Positions 1-9,690 of a stretch of DNA of 62,824 nucleotides are shown here, in pieces. The notes under the pieces are model-generated. The model saw only the letters and a program-made list of their open reading frames with translations. It had not been told where the DNA came from and searched no databases. Position 1 is the first letter of the stretch. The number at the start of each line of letters is the position of its first letter. Origin of the DNA: Acidimicrobiales bacterium (GTDB lineage: Bacteria > Actinomycetota > Acidimicrobiia > Acidimicrobiales > Iamiaceae); the NCBI GenBank assembly GCA_025463365.1, contig JAOBWM010000113.1:1-62824 (forward strand). The letters are read 5' to 3'. The translations under genes and the position numbers were made by a program.

Positions 1-1000
1 CCGACGGGCTGGGTCGTGAACACGACTCGGGCGGCGTCGCCGGTGATGAGGAACGAGGAACTGATCGCCGTGGTCAGCCCGCTGGACTGAGCGTTCAAGG
101 TGAACGTGCCGCCCGCGGCCTGGGTGACCGTGCAGCCGCTGAACGTGGCAACGCCTGAGGCCGTGGTCGCCGAGCAACCGGTGAGCGAACCCGACCCGGT
201 CTGGAGGTCGAGCGCGATCGACGCCGAGCTGCTGGTCGCGATGTTGCCGGCGTCATCGGTGACCTTGACGACCGGCTGCGTACCAAGGGCGGTGCCGGAG
301 GTGCCGGCACCCGGCTGGGTGGTGAACACGAGCCTGGTGCCCGCGCCCGCTCCGCTGACCTGGAACGACCCGCTCGTCCCCGAGATCGAGGGCGAGGTGG
401 CCGCCGCGCCGAGCGTGTAGTTGGTGCCGACGACGCCGGAGAGCGTGCAGCCGGAGAACGAGGCCACGCCTGCGGTGGTCGTCGCCGAACAGCCCGAGAG
501 GGTTCCGCCGGCCCCGCTGGCGATCGACAGCGTCACGGCCTGCGAGGACCCGGTGACGGTGTTGCCCGACGCGTCGGTGACCCGCACCACCGGTTGCGTG
601 GTGAGCGCGCTTCCGGACGCACCGGCCACGGGCTGGGTGCTGAAGGCCAGCTGCGACGCCGTCCCGGCCCCCGCGAGCTGGAACGTGCCGCTCGTGCCCG
701 AGAGCGTCGAGGAGGTGGCGCCGAGGGTGTAGCTGGAGCCGACGACGCCGGCGAGGGTGCAGCCCGAGAACGAGGCCACGCCCGCGGTGGTCGTGGCCGA
801 GCAGCCCGACAGCGTCCCACCCGATCCGCTGGCGATCGCCAGGGTCACCGCCTGCGTCGCACTGGTGACGGTGGCACCGCCGGCGTCGGCGATGCGCACC
901 ACCGGCTGGGTGGTGAGCGCGCTTCCCGACGCGCCGGCCACGGGTTGGGTGCTGAAGATCAGTTGCGTTGCAGCCGACGTGTTGAACGTCGGCGACGTGC
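1..1000 (-). repeat. Tandem Ig-like domain repeats, period about 312-315 bp
   Basis: Corresponding segments recur at about 141, 456 and 768, giving periods of 315 and 312 bp (105 and 104 codons). Each unit encodes a module with the stretch STQPVAGASGSALTTQPVV followed by a pair of Cys in SGCSATTTAGVASFSGCTL. Two neighbouring units are close to identical at the DNA level, which fits recent duplication inside the gene. More units may lie to the left of the window. Confidence 0.85.
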
Positions 1001-4000
1001 CGCTCAAGGCACCGCCGCTGCCCTCGCTGGCGGTGATCGAATAGCCCGAGCCCGTCGTGGTGATGGCCAGATCGGTGAAGTCCACGTAGCCGCTGGCGTT
1101 GGTCGTGCCCGTGGTGGTTCCCGACGCGAAGGACCCACCGGTCAGCGCAAGGCTGATCGAGAGGCCCGGCGTGCTGGTGGCCACGCCGGCTGCGTTCTGG
1201 GCCTGGACGCGGACCGCAGGCAGGACCGTCGTCGCCGGGAAGGTCTGGGTGCCGGGGTTGTAGAGCGCGGCGATCGCCGATCCGCTCAGTGCCGTCGGCA
1301 GCACGGAGACACCAGCCATCTGGCCGGCGAGCTTGTCACCGGCGCCGGACGTAGGTGCACCCATGATCACGTTGGCGCCGCTCGACGCGACGGCGCCGAA
1401 GGCAGCGCCGGTTGCCGTCGCCACCTGGACGCCGTTGAGGTACGCGGTCACCGTCGTGCCGTCGTAGGTGCCGGCGTAGAAGTACCAGGTGTTGGCGACG
1501 AGCTGGGAGGTCCACGTCGCCCTGCGCTCGGTCGTCCCGTTGCCGATGTCGAAGAAGCCCGTGGCGCCACCGCTGTTGAACATCAGCTGGAAGCCCTTGA
1601 AGTCCGCATCGGTGTGGGAGTTCGAGACGAGGCGCGAGTTTCCGTTCGTGAGGCTCGAGGACTTGAACCACCCCATCACCGTCAGGTTCGTGCCGGTGGT
1701 GGCGGCGTTGAGCCCGGCCGGCGCGGTGACGCTGGTGGTGGTGCCGTTGAACCCGAGCGCGCCGTGGGTCTGTTGGGTGTCGCACGGCAGCGGCGAGGGC
1801 TTGTTGTTGTACGAGCCGGCGGTGGTGATGGCGGCGGTGTTGGCGTTGCCCGACACATCGGCGGCCGTGGCACCGGAGGTCTCGTCGAGCTGGTAGGTGG
1901 CCGCCGCGTTGGCTGCGGCCAGCGACGAGAGGTACTGGCACGACGCCGGGCCGGTGACGGCCAGCTTCGTCGACGCCACCGACACCGTGCCCGAGATGGC
2001 GGAGCTGCCGATGTGGCCCGACTGCGTGCCGTACATCGACGACAGCCGGTACGTCCCGACCGTCGCCGAGGTGACCGTCACCGAGCACGTCGCCGTGGTC
2101 GACGTGGCGCCCGCCAGGGTGCAGGTGCCCGCCACGACGGGGGTGGCCGTGCCGGCGCCGGTCGCGGTAGCGGTGGCCGTCACGGACCCGGCCGGCTGCG
2201 AGGCGGTGTCGGTGACGGTGACCGTGCAGGTGACCGTGGCGGTCGTGAGCACCGGGGAGGGCGTGCACGAGACGGCGCTCGAGGTCGGGGTGTCCCTCGC
2301 GATGATCCCGTGGCCGAGCTCGCCGTTGGCGCCTTCGTAGCCCCAGCAGGTCTGCGAACCCGACGCCATCGACAGGCAGGTCGTGTTCGAACCGGCGGAG
2401 ATGGAGCCGAAGGGCTCGGTCGATGCCCCGCTGAGGGTGGTGGTGCCGGCCAGGCCGGCCCCTGTAGCGAGGACGGCGACCGGGGTGGGGCGCTGGGTCG
2501 AGGAGCCGTCGCCCAACTGCCCGACGTCGTTGATCCCCCAGCAGTTGACCGCGCCGCTCGAAAGGATCGCGCAGTTGAAGCGGGACCCGGCGGTGAGGCC
2601 GACGACGTTGCCGAGGGTCCCGGTGGCGCCGATCCCCATCACCTGGACAGGGGAGTTCCTCTGGGTGGTGGTGTTGTCGCCGAGCTCGCCGTTGCCGTTG
2701 CTCCCCCAGCACCAGACCGCACCAGCGGTGGTGCTGGCGCAGGCGTGCTCGCCGGCGGAGCCCGAGCCGCTGCCGGCGGCGATCGCGTTGACGCCCGAGG
2801 TGAGGGTGCCCACCTGAACGGGGATGGTGCTGGCGGTCGTGGTGCCGTTGCCCAGCTCGCCCTCGCCGTTCCAGCCCCAGCACTTGGCCGCGCCGCTCAC
2901 CACCGCACAGGCAAAGGCGCCGCCCACGCTGATGGCCGAGGCGACCTTCCCGGACGTGCCGTCGATGTTGGTCACCGGTACGGGAGAGGATGAGTTGGAG
3001 CCGGCGCTGTTGCCCAGTCGACCGTTCAAGCCGTAGCCCCAGCAGAAGGCAGCGCCGGCGCTGTTGATGGCGCACGTCTCGGAGTTGTTGGTGTTGTTCT
3101 CGCTGCCGGCCGCGATGGCCACGATCCCGGTCAAGGGCGCCGCGTTGCCCGAGCTGGTCCGCACGATCACCGGCGTGTTGCGCGGGGTCGTCGTCGACCC
3201 GTCGCCCAGTTCGCCGTTCCCGTTGAGGCCCCAGCACTGCACGCCGCCGGTGACGCCGGTGGCGTCGAAGATCACGCAGGAGTGCGACTGCGCGGAGGCG
3301 AGGGTCTGGCCGGCGGTGTTGTCGACCCGGGCGACAGGGGAAGCACCGGCCGCGGCGTTGAGCACCACGTCGACCGGTGCCAGGTTGCTCGCGTTGGTCG
3401 TGTTGTTGCCCATCTGGCCGCCGCCGCCCTGGCCCCAGCACTTCACGCCGCCGGTGGTGGTGACCGAGCAGGCGTGGTCGCTGCCCTGGGCGTTGCGACC
3501 CTCGCTCGCCGACACCGACGCGGTGGCCCAGGTGTCGGGTCCGGTGCCGTCCACGTAGACGGGCGTGCTCCGGTTGATGAGGAAGCCGTCACCGAGCTGG
3601 CCGGCGGTTCCCTGGCCCCAACAGACCGTGGGCCCCGACGTCAGGTTGGCGCACGAGGCGCGAGCGCCGGACGAGATCGAGCCGACCACCGCGGTGGAGA
3701 CGCCGGTGAGCTTCGGGCTGCCCGACGCCACACCGGGTGCCTGCACGGCCAGCGGGGCGAGGCGGGTGGTCGTGGTTCCGTCACCGACCTGGCCCTGGTC
3801 GTTGAGCCCCCAGCAGTACACCGCGCCCGACGCGACGGCGCAGGTGTACTGGTCCCCCTCGGACACGGAGGTGACGCCGCTGGTCAGCGGCGAGCTGAGG
3901 GCCTTCGGGAACTGGCGCGCCGTCTGGGTGCCGTCGCCGATCTGACCGAACGAGTTCCAGCCCCAGCAGTACAGGGCGCCGCTCACGATCGCGCATGAGG

Positions 4001-5042
4001 TCGAGGAGCCGGTGGTGATGGCGGTGGCGCCGCTGAGGTGCGTGCCGGCCACGCCGGTCGCGTCCCGCACGGTGATCGGGATCGTCTGGTTGGTGCCGCT
4101 GTTGCCGGTGGCGGTGCCCGCGCCGGTCTGGCCGGTGTTGTTGTCGCCCCAGCACTGCACGCCGCCGTCCTGAGGGGAGGTCTGCGAGAACAGCGCGCAC
4201 GTGTCGTGCTCGCCGGTGCTGACGTCGATCGCGCCGGAGCCGGTGGTGAGGCCCGACACCTGGGTGGCGAACGACTTGGCCACGGTCGTGCCGTCGCCGA
4301 CCTGGCCGTTGGAGTTGTAGCCCCAGCAGTAGACCGAGCCGTCGTTGGCGACGCCGGCGCTCACCACCGCGCAGGTCGTCCCGTTGGGGCCCGAGTCGCC
4401 GCCGGCGGCGATCGCCACCACGTTGACGAGGGGCACCCCTGCCGACTTGAGGGCGACCACCGGCGTACTGCGCGCCGTCGTGCTGCCGTCAGCCAACTGG
4501 CCGTTGTTGTTCTTGCCCCAGCAGAGGACGCCACCCGTCGTCGTGTCGGAGTCGACCACCACACAGGTCTGGGTGGCGGCCGCCGACAGGTTCCGGCGGA
4601 CCGCCGCGCGCGTCGACACGTGGGCGTTGGCCCCGCCGGCGGTGAGGCTCACGTTGACCGGATACGGCGAGGGGGTGGTGGTGTTGCCCACGCCCATCTG
4701 GCCGTCCGAGTTGTAGCCCCAGCACTTGAGGCCGCCCGCCGGGCTGGTGGTGACCGCACACCCGTGGCCGTACGAGATGTTGGTGTTGCCGGCCAGGCCG
4801 ACCGACACCGCGGTCGCCGTCCACGAGGCCTGACCGGCCTGCGGGACGGGGCTCCGCTGCGGGTTCGTCGCCGCCGCCGCCGGTTGCACCGGGACCAGCA
4901 CCGTCACGGCCACGGCCGAGCACAGCAGGGCGAGCCCGATGACAGCGCTGCCCACGCGCCGGCCTCGCGACGGGGTGGACCCCGTGCGCCCCGAACCCGA
5001 CACCCGCGACTTGGCCTGCAACGCCGACCGGAACCTACGCAT
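1..5042 (-). CDS. Giant secreted RCC1-repeat / LamG / Ig-like repeat protein (3' end outside window)
   Basis: The reading frame is open from an ATG at 5042 to the left edge, so at least 1680 residues are present and the C terminus is missing. A GGGGG run lies just upstream of the start. The N terminus has a long basic region, then a hydrophobic stretch ending in VQPAAAAT, a Sec signal peptide. Residues about 105-900 hold 14 RCC1-type motifs of the form CWGxNxxGQLGDG, each with a second conserved Cys upstream, suggesting a disulfide-stabilised beta-propeller. Then come an Ig-like domain (about 910-1020), a LamG/concanavalin-like domain (about 1050-1240) and at least four Ig-like repeats. RCC1 and LamG domains bind proteins or glycans, so a surface or matrix role is likely. 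The exact function is unknown. Confidence 0.9.
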   Translation of the reverse strand, partial: MRRFRSALQAKSRVSGSGRTGSTPSRGRRVGSAVIGLALLCSAVAVTVLVPVQPAAAATNPQRSPVPQAGQASWTATAVSVGLAGNTNISYGHGCAVTTSPAGGLKCWGYNSDGQMGVGNTTTPSPYPVNVSLTAGGANAHVSTRAAVRRNLSAAATQTCVVVDSDTTTGGVLCWGKNNNGQLADGSTTARSTPVVALKSAGVPLVNVVAIAAGGDSGPNGTTCAVVSAGVANDGSVYCWGYNSNGQVGDGTTVAKSFATQVSGLTTGSGAIDVSTGEHDTCALFSQTSPQDGGVQCWGDNNTGQTGAGTATGNSGTNQTIPITVRDATGVAGTHLSGATAITTGSSTSCAIVSGALYCWGWNSFGQIGDGTQTARQFPKALSSPLTSGVTSVSEGDQYTCAVASGAVYCWGLNDQGQVGDGTTTTRLAPLAVQAPGVASGSPKLTGVSTAVVGSISSGARASCANLTSGPTVCWGQGTAGQLGDGFLINRSTPVYVDGTGPDTWATASVSASEGRNAQGSDHACSVTTTGGVKCWGQGGGGQMGNNTTNASNLAPVDVVLNAAAGASPVARVDNTAGQTLASAQSHSCVIFDATGVTGGVQCWGLNGNGELGDGSTTTPRNTPVIVRTSSGNAAPLTGIVAIAAGSENNTNNSETCAINSAGAAFCWGYGLNGRLGNSAGSNSSSPVPVTNIDGTSGKVASAISVGGAFACAVVSGAAKCWGWNGEGELGNGTTTASTIPVQVGTLTSGVNAIAAGSGSGSAGEHACASTTAGAVWCWGSNGNGELGDNTTTQRNSPVQVMGIGATGTLGNVVGLTAGSRFNCAILSSGAVNCWGINDVGQLGDGSSTQRPTPVAVLATGAGLAGTTTLSGASTEPFGSISAGSNTTCLSMASGSQTCWGYEGANGELGHGIIARDTPTSSAVSCTPSPVLTTATVTCTVTVTDTASQPAGSVTATATATGAGTATPVVAGTCTLAGATSTTATCSVTVTSATVGTYRLSSMYGTQSGHIGSSAISGTVSVASTKLAVTGPASCQYLSSLAAANAAATYQLDETSGATAADVSGNANTAAITTAGSYNNKPSPLPCDTQQTHGALGFNGTTTSVTAPAGLNAATTGTNLTVMGWFKSSSLTNGNSRLVSNSHTDADFKGFQLMFNSGGATGFFDIGNGTTERRATWTSQLVANTWYFYAGTYDGTTVTAYLNGVQVATATGAAFGAVASSGANVIMGAPTSGAGDKLAGQMAGVSVLPTALSGSAIAALYNPGTQTFPATTVLPAVRVQAQNAAGVATSTPGLSISLALTGGSFASGTTTGTTNASGYVDFTDLAITTTGSGYSITASEGSGGALSGTSPTFNTSAATQLIFSTQPVAGASGSALTTQPVVRIADAGGATVTSATQAVTLAIASGSGGTLSGCSATTTAGVASFSGCTLAGVVGSSYTLGATSSTLSGTSGTFQLAGAGTASQLAFSTQPVAGASGSALTTQPVVRVTDASGNTVTGSSQAVTLSIASGAGGTLSGCSATTTAGVASFSGCTLSGVVGTNYTLGAAATSPSISGTSGSFQVSGAGAGTRLVFTTQPGAGTSGTALGTQPVVKVTDDAGNIATSSSASIALDLQTGSGSLTGCSATTASGVATFSGCTVTQAAGGTFTLNAQSSGLTTAISSSFLITGDAARVVFTTQPV

Positions 5043-5139
5043 GGCAATCCCCCCACGACTCTGCGTGGCGCCCGACATTCGGAACGCACGCGTCGGAAAC
5101 CGTACAACGTACGGACAGAGGATGTGGCCTCAGCGGGCG

Positions 5140-6335
5140 CTACCCCGGGCGGACCGCCTCGGCGGGGGCCAGGCGAGCGGCCCGGGCGGCCGGGTAGAGG
5201 CCCGCGATGGCGCCCACCAGGAGCGCGATCCCGACGCCTCCGGCGAGGGCCGGCACCGGTACCGCGAGGGTCCAGCTGCGGTGCGAGGCGTACGCCGCGG
5301 TGACCGCGGTGCCCAGCCCGATGCCGACGAAGCCGCCGAGCACGGAGAGGACCACGGCCTCGACCAGGAACTGGGCGCGGATGTGGCGCCGGGTCGCGCC
5401 CATGGCCCGGCGGAGGCCGATCTCGGTGCGGCGCTCGAGCACCGAGATGACCATGACGTTGGCGATGCCGATGCCGCCGACGAGCAGCGCCACGGCTCCC
5501 AGCCCGAGCAGGAGTGCGGTGAGCGCGTCGTCGGCCTCCGCTTGGGCGACGATGGCGTCGGAGGGGCGGGTGACCTTCACCTGGTCGGGTGCGAGCGGGT
5601 TCGCGGTGCGGGCCAGGACCGCACGGACGGCGGCGACCTGATCACGGTCGGCGCGGACCCAGATCGTCGAGGCCAGGCGGGAGGTGCCGAACCGTTGGTG
5701 GGCGACGTCGTAGCCGATCAGCGCGGCTCGATCGACGGTGGCGGCGAGCGGCACCGGGTCGAGGATGCCCACGACGGCAAACCACTGGTCGCCCAGCCAC
5801 ACCTTCGGCGACCCGGCGAGCGAACCGATGCCGAGCCGTTCTGCGGCGACGGACCCAAGGACCACGGCGGGGTACTTCGAGGTGGCTCGATCGAGGAACC
5901 GGCCCGATCGCATCGACGCCTGCAGCACGGATCGCAGCTCGGGTTCGGTGGCTTGGACGGTGATGCCGCCGGTCTCCTCGTCGGGGACCCGGTCGTTGCG
6001 GCGCACCGTGGCGTCGACGATGGTCGTGGAGGCGGCCTGGCGGACGGGACCGATGCGACGGATCATCGACGGCGCCCGCCGGGGCAGCTGCGCGTCGTCC
6101 CCGAACACCGATTGGCCCGGCGTCACCTGGAGGAGGTTGGTGCCGAGGCGGTCGAGCTTGGCGAGGAGGTCCGCGCGACTGGAGGCGGAGATGCCCACGA
6201 CCGAGACCATGGCCGCGATGCCGATGGCGATGCCGAGGGCCGTGAGCAGGGCCCGACCCCGCTTGCCGCGCAGCCCGATGGTGCCCGAGGCCAACACGTC
6301 GGCCGGGCGGAAGCGGCTGGGAGCCACGCCCGCGC

Positions 6336-6339
<4 letters not shown>
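5140..6339 (-). CDS. MacB/FtsX-family ABC transporter permease
   Basis: 399 residues from a GTG at 6339 that overlaps the stop of the ATPase gene in a GTGA junction, which decides the start. One transmembrane segment lies near the N terminus (TALGIAIGIAAMVSVVGI), then a MacB-type periplasmic domain of about 200 residues. Three C-terminal transmembrane helices follow, with the FtsX motif EIGLRRAMGATRRHI between them. It is the last gene of the efflux operon. Family members act as mechanotransmission ABC exporters or lipoprotein extractors rather than simple channels. The substrate cannot be read from the sequence. Confidence 0.93.
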
Positions 6340-7090
<751 letters not shown>

Positions 7091-7094
<4 letters not shown>

Positions 7095-8140
7095 GCCGGC
7101 ACCACCACGCGGTCGCCCTCGGCCAGGTCGCCCGTCACCTCGACCAGACCGTCGGCGGACGCGCCGAGCTTCACCGCCACCAGCGGGGAGCGGCTCCCGA
7201 CCTGCTTCTGCACGCCGTAACCGCCCTCGGCGAGGGCCAGCAGGGCCTGGATGGGAACCGCGAGCACGTCGGTCGCCTGCGATTGCACGACCGACACCTG
7301 GACGGGCGCCTCGTCGAGCCCGGCCGCAGCCTTGGGATCGTCGAGTGCAACGGTGACCGCGATGGACGCCGACGTACCGGCCTGATCGTCGCCCGGGGTG
7401 ACGGTGGTCCCCACGGTCGCCACCTTGCCGGGCAGCGTCGTGTCGTCGGGCAGGGTCACCTTTACGGCGTCACCGACCTTCACGAGGCCCTGGCTGGAGG
7501 CCTCCAACGCGACGCTGACCCGTTGGTCGGGGCTCGTCACCTTCAACGCGGGTCCGCCGGCGGGCGCGCCCACCTCGGCCACACGAGCTGCAATGCGCAC
7601 CGGTCCGGTCCGCACGACCACCCGATCGTTGATCAAGATCCCGGTGTCGTCGACGCCGAGCGCGTCCTGCCAGGCCTTCACCGCCCGCTCGGTCGCGGCC
7701 GTGAACTTCTCGTCGACCGTGAGCCCCGCGCCATGTCCGAGCGCCACCAGGTTCTCCTCCAGGATCCGCACGTCGGGTCCCTCCACGCCGCGGTACAGCG
7801 GCCGCCACAGGGGTTTGTCACCGAGCAGGAGCGGGACCGGTTCCCCGTCGACCTCGACGAGGGAGCCGCCTCGACCGATGATCGCCCCAGGCTGCGGCAG
7901 CGCCGTGATGGTTCCAGCCCGGGCCACCGCGAGGTCCGACGTGTCCCCGTAGCCGAGGGTCCCGTCGAGGTCCTCCCGCGTGACCAGGTCCGTCCGCGTG
8001 ACCTTCGCCGTCGACGTGGCCCGCTTCGGGGGCGCGGCGCCTCCGCCCCCGCCGTCGTCGCGGGCGGCCACCGCGGTGCCACCGGCCACCGCCGCGACCG
8101 CCACGGCGCCCAGGCCAGCGAGGAACCGCCGGCGCCTCAC
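7091..8140 (-). CDS. MacA/HlyD-like efflux adaptor with peptidoglycan-binding domain
   Basis: 349 residues from a GTG at 8140 that overlaps the preceding stop (GTGA). The N terminus RRRRFLAGLGAVAVAAVAGG is a twin-Arg-rich signal or anchor. A peptidoglycan-binding type 1 segment (about 140-180, GVEGPDVRILEENLVALGHG) is inserted where Gram-negative adaptors carry the coiled-coil hairpin. The C-terminal part has the HlyD/RND barrel and membrane-proximal domain, ending in VEVTGDLAEGDRVVV. In actinobacteria such proteins sit with MacB-like ATPase and permease genes and connect the exporter to the wall. Partner assignment is from context. Confidence 0.9.
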
Positions 8141-8880
8141 GAGTGCGCCTTCGACGAGCCGCTGCCGCTGATCATCGTGTCGCCGCCGCCGAGCAGCTTG
8201 CCGCACGCCTTGTTGGCCTTGTCGAACGTCTTGGTCGATGGGCGGGGTCCCTCGCCCTTGCCCTTGGCGTCGGCGTTGATCGTCACGCCCCCGGAACCGG
8301 CGTCGAAGGTCGGGTCGGGCATGTCCACGCCGTTCTTGCGCATGCAGCGGGCGAACTTCAGGGCCTCGTCGCGCATCTTGGCCTCCTCCTCCGGCGAGAT
8401 GTCCGGGGCATCCCCGATCACGTCCTTGAGGATCGGCTCGCAGACCTTGTTGGCCTTCTCGAACGCCTTGGCCTCCTTGGGGGAACCGCCGGGTCCGACC
8501 GGGCCGCCCTGCGGGCCCGGCGCGTCGCCGTCGCGAACGGCGATCTTGAAGCCACCCTTGTCGGAGCCGCTCCCGCCCGACGTCTTGGGATCGGGCACGT
8601 CGACCCCGTGCTTGCGCATGCACGTCGCGAACTCGACCATGGCGTCCTGGCGTTCCGCTTCGGTCACGTCCTTCTTCTTGGGGTCCTTCGAGTCACCCGA
8701 GGAGGACGCCTTGTTGCCGTCGAGCGATGCGACACCGTCGGCCCGATCGCCTGGCGAGCTCCCGCACGATGCGAGCGCGACGGCCAGCGCGACGACGAGC
8801 AGGACGGCGGCGGCCGCTCGACGAACGGATCGGACAGCGGTGGTGGGCACTTCGGTGGTGGGCACTTCGGTGGTGAGCAC
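8137..8880 (-). CDS. Lipoprotein with two CMRxxGVDxPDP repeats
   Basis: 247 residues from a GTG at 8880, chosen because GGAG lies six bases upstream. Two later in-frame GTG codons arise from 15-bp direct repeats in 8841-8880 that encode PTTEV units. A signal peptide ends in a lipobox (ALASC). The mature part contains two related modules, each starting with FAxCMRxxGVDxPDP and ending in KANKxC, so each has two conserved Cys. I recognise this as a recurring secreted actinobacterial module of unknown function. It is first in the operon and its stop overlaps the adaptor start, so it is probably the extracytoplasmic partner of the exporter. Confidence 0.8.
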   Translation of the reverse strand: MLTTEVPTTEVPTTAVRSVRRAAAAVLLVVALAVALASCGSSPGDRADGVASLDGNKASSSGDSKDPKKKDVTEAERQDAMVEFATCMRKHGVDVPDPKTSGGSGSDKGGFKIAVRDGDAPGPQGGPVGPGGSPKEAKAFEKANKVCEPILKDVIGDAPDISPEEEAKMRDEALKFARCMRKNGVDMPDPTFDAGSGGVTINADAKGKGEGPRPSTKTFDKANKACGKLLGGGDTMISGSGSSKAHS

Positions 8881-8944
8881 GGTGGGCTCCAGCGATCGGA
8901 GGTGGGGTACGACCCGGACGATGACCGAACCGACCTGGCAAATC

Positions 8945-8971
8945 GCTGAGAGCCCTGAGGAGGTTCTCAGC
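8945..8971. promoter_or_regulatory. CTGAG/CTCAG inverted and direct repeats between efflux operon and two-component genes
   Basis: GCTGAGA at 8945-8951 and TCTCAGC at 8965-8971 form a 7-bp inverted repeat with 13 bases between, and a further CTGAG copy lies inside. The element is in the 135-bp gap between the lipoprotein GTG and the response regulator ATG. OmpR-family regulators usually bind repeated hexamers, so this is a plausible target of the adjacent regulator. That role is inference. Confidence 0.45.
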
Positions 8972-9015
8972 GAACGGCCCGCGCCCGACCGACGGGACCG
9001 GCGAAGCTGCCCGCC

Positions 9016-9690
9016 ATGCGCGTGCTGCTCGTGGAGGACGAAACCGTCATGGCCGATGCGCTCACCCGCGGGCTCGCCGCCGAGGGCATCGACGCCGAAC
9101 CCGTCGCCAACGGGCTCGACGGCCTCCACCGCGCACGCGAGCACCGCTACGACGCCATCGTGCTCGACATCATGTTGCCGGGCATGAACGGCTTCCAGGT
9201 GTGCCGCACGTTGCGCGACGAGGGCGTGTGGACACCGATCCTCATGCTGACGGCCAAGACCGGCGAATGGGACGAGGCCGAGGCGCTCGACACCGGCGCC
9301 GACGACTTCTTGTCCAAGCCGTTCTCGTTCGTGGTGCTCGTCTCGCGGCTCCACGCCCTCGTGCGCCGCGGCGCGCCGCCCCGACCGGCCGTGCTCCGTG
9401 TCGGAGACCTGGAGCTCGATCCCGCCACGCGGTGCTGCCGGCGCGGCGAGCACGACGTGGCGCTCACCAGCCGTGAGGTGGCCCTGCTCGGCCACCTCAT
9501 GCGCCGACCCGGCGAGGTGGTCGACAAGCGGGATCTGCTCGAAGCGGTGTGGGGGCACGAGCGGGGCCACGACCCCAACGTCGTCGAGGTCTACGTCGGC
9601 TACCTCCGCCGCAAGGTCGACGCTCCGTACGGTCGCCGCTCGATCGTGACCGTGCGCGGCGCCGGCTACCAGGTGGTCGACGATGCGTGA
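9016..9690 (+). CDS. OmpR/PhoB-family response regulator
   Basis: 224 residues. The receiver domain has the acidic pocket E7/D8, phospho-acceptor D51 (VLDIMLPG), T79 and K101 (SKPF). The C-terminal winged helix (about 130-222) has the recognition region DPNVVEVYVGYLRRKVD and ends in the family-typical VRGAGYQV. It overlaps the kinase gene by 8 bases and is divergent from the efflux operon, which it probably controls. The cue is unknown. Confidence 0.95.
   Translation: MRVLLVEDETVMADALTRGLAAEGIDAEPVANGLDGLHRAREHRYDAIVLDIMLPGMNGFQVCRTLRDEGVWTPILMLTAKTGEWDEAEALDTGADDFLSKPFSFVVLVSRLHALVRRGAPPRPAVLRVGDLELDPATRCCRRGEHDVALTSREVALLGHLMRRPGEVVDKRDLLEAVWGHERGHDPNVVEVYVGYLRRKVDAPYGRRSIVTVRGAGYQVVDDA

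Noticed and set aside
594-3441. Long Arg/Gly-rich open frames on both strands (for example 594-2993 plus and 1336-3441 minus)
   Set aside because: They are shadows of the RCC1/LamG gene. Composition is extreme and no domain is readable, while the third frame on the minus strand gives clean RCC1 and LamG motifs.
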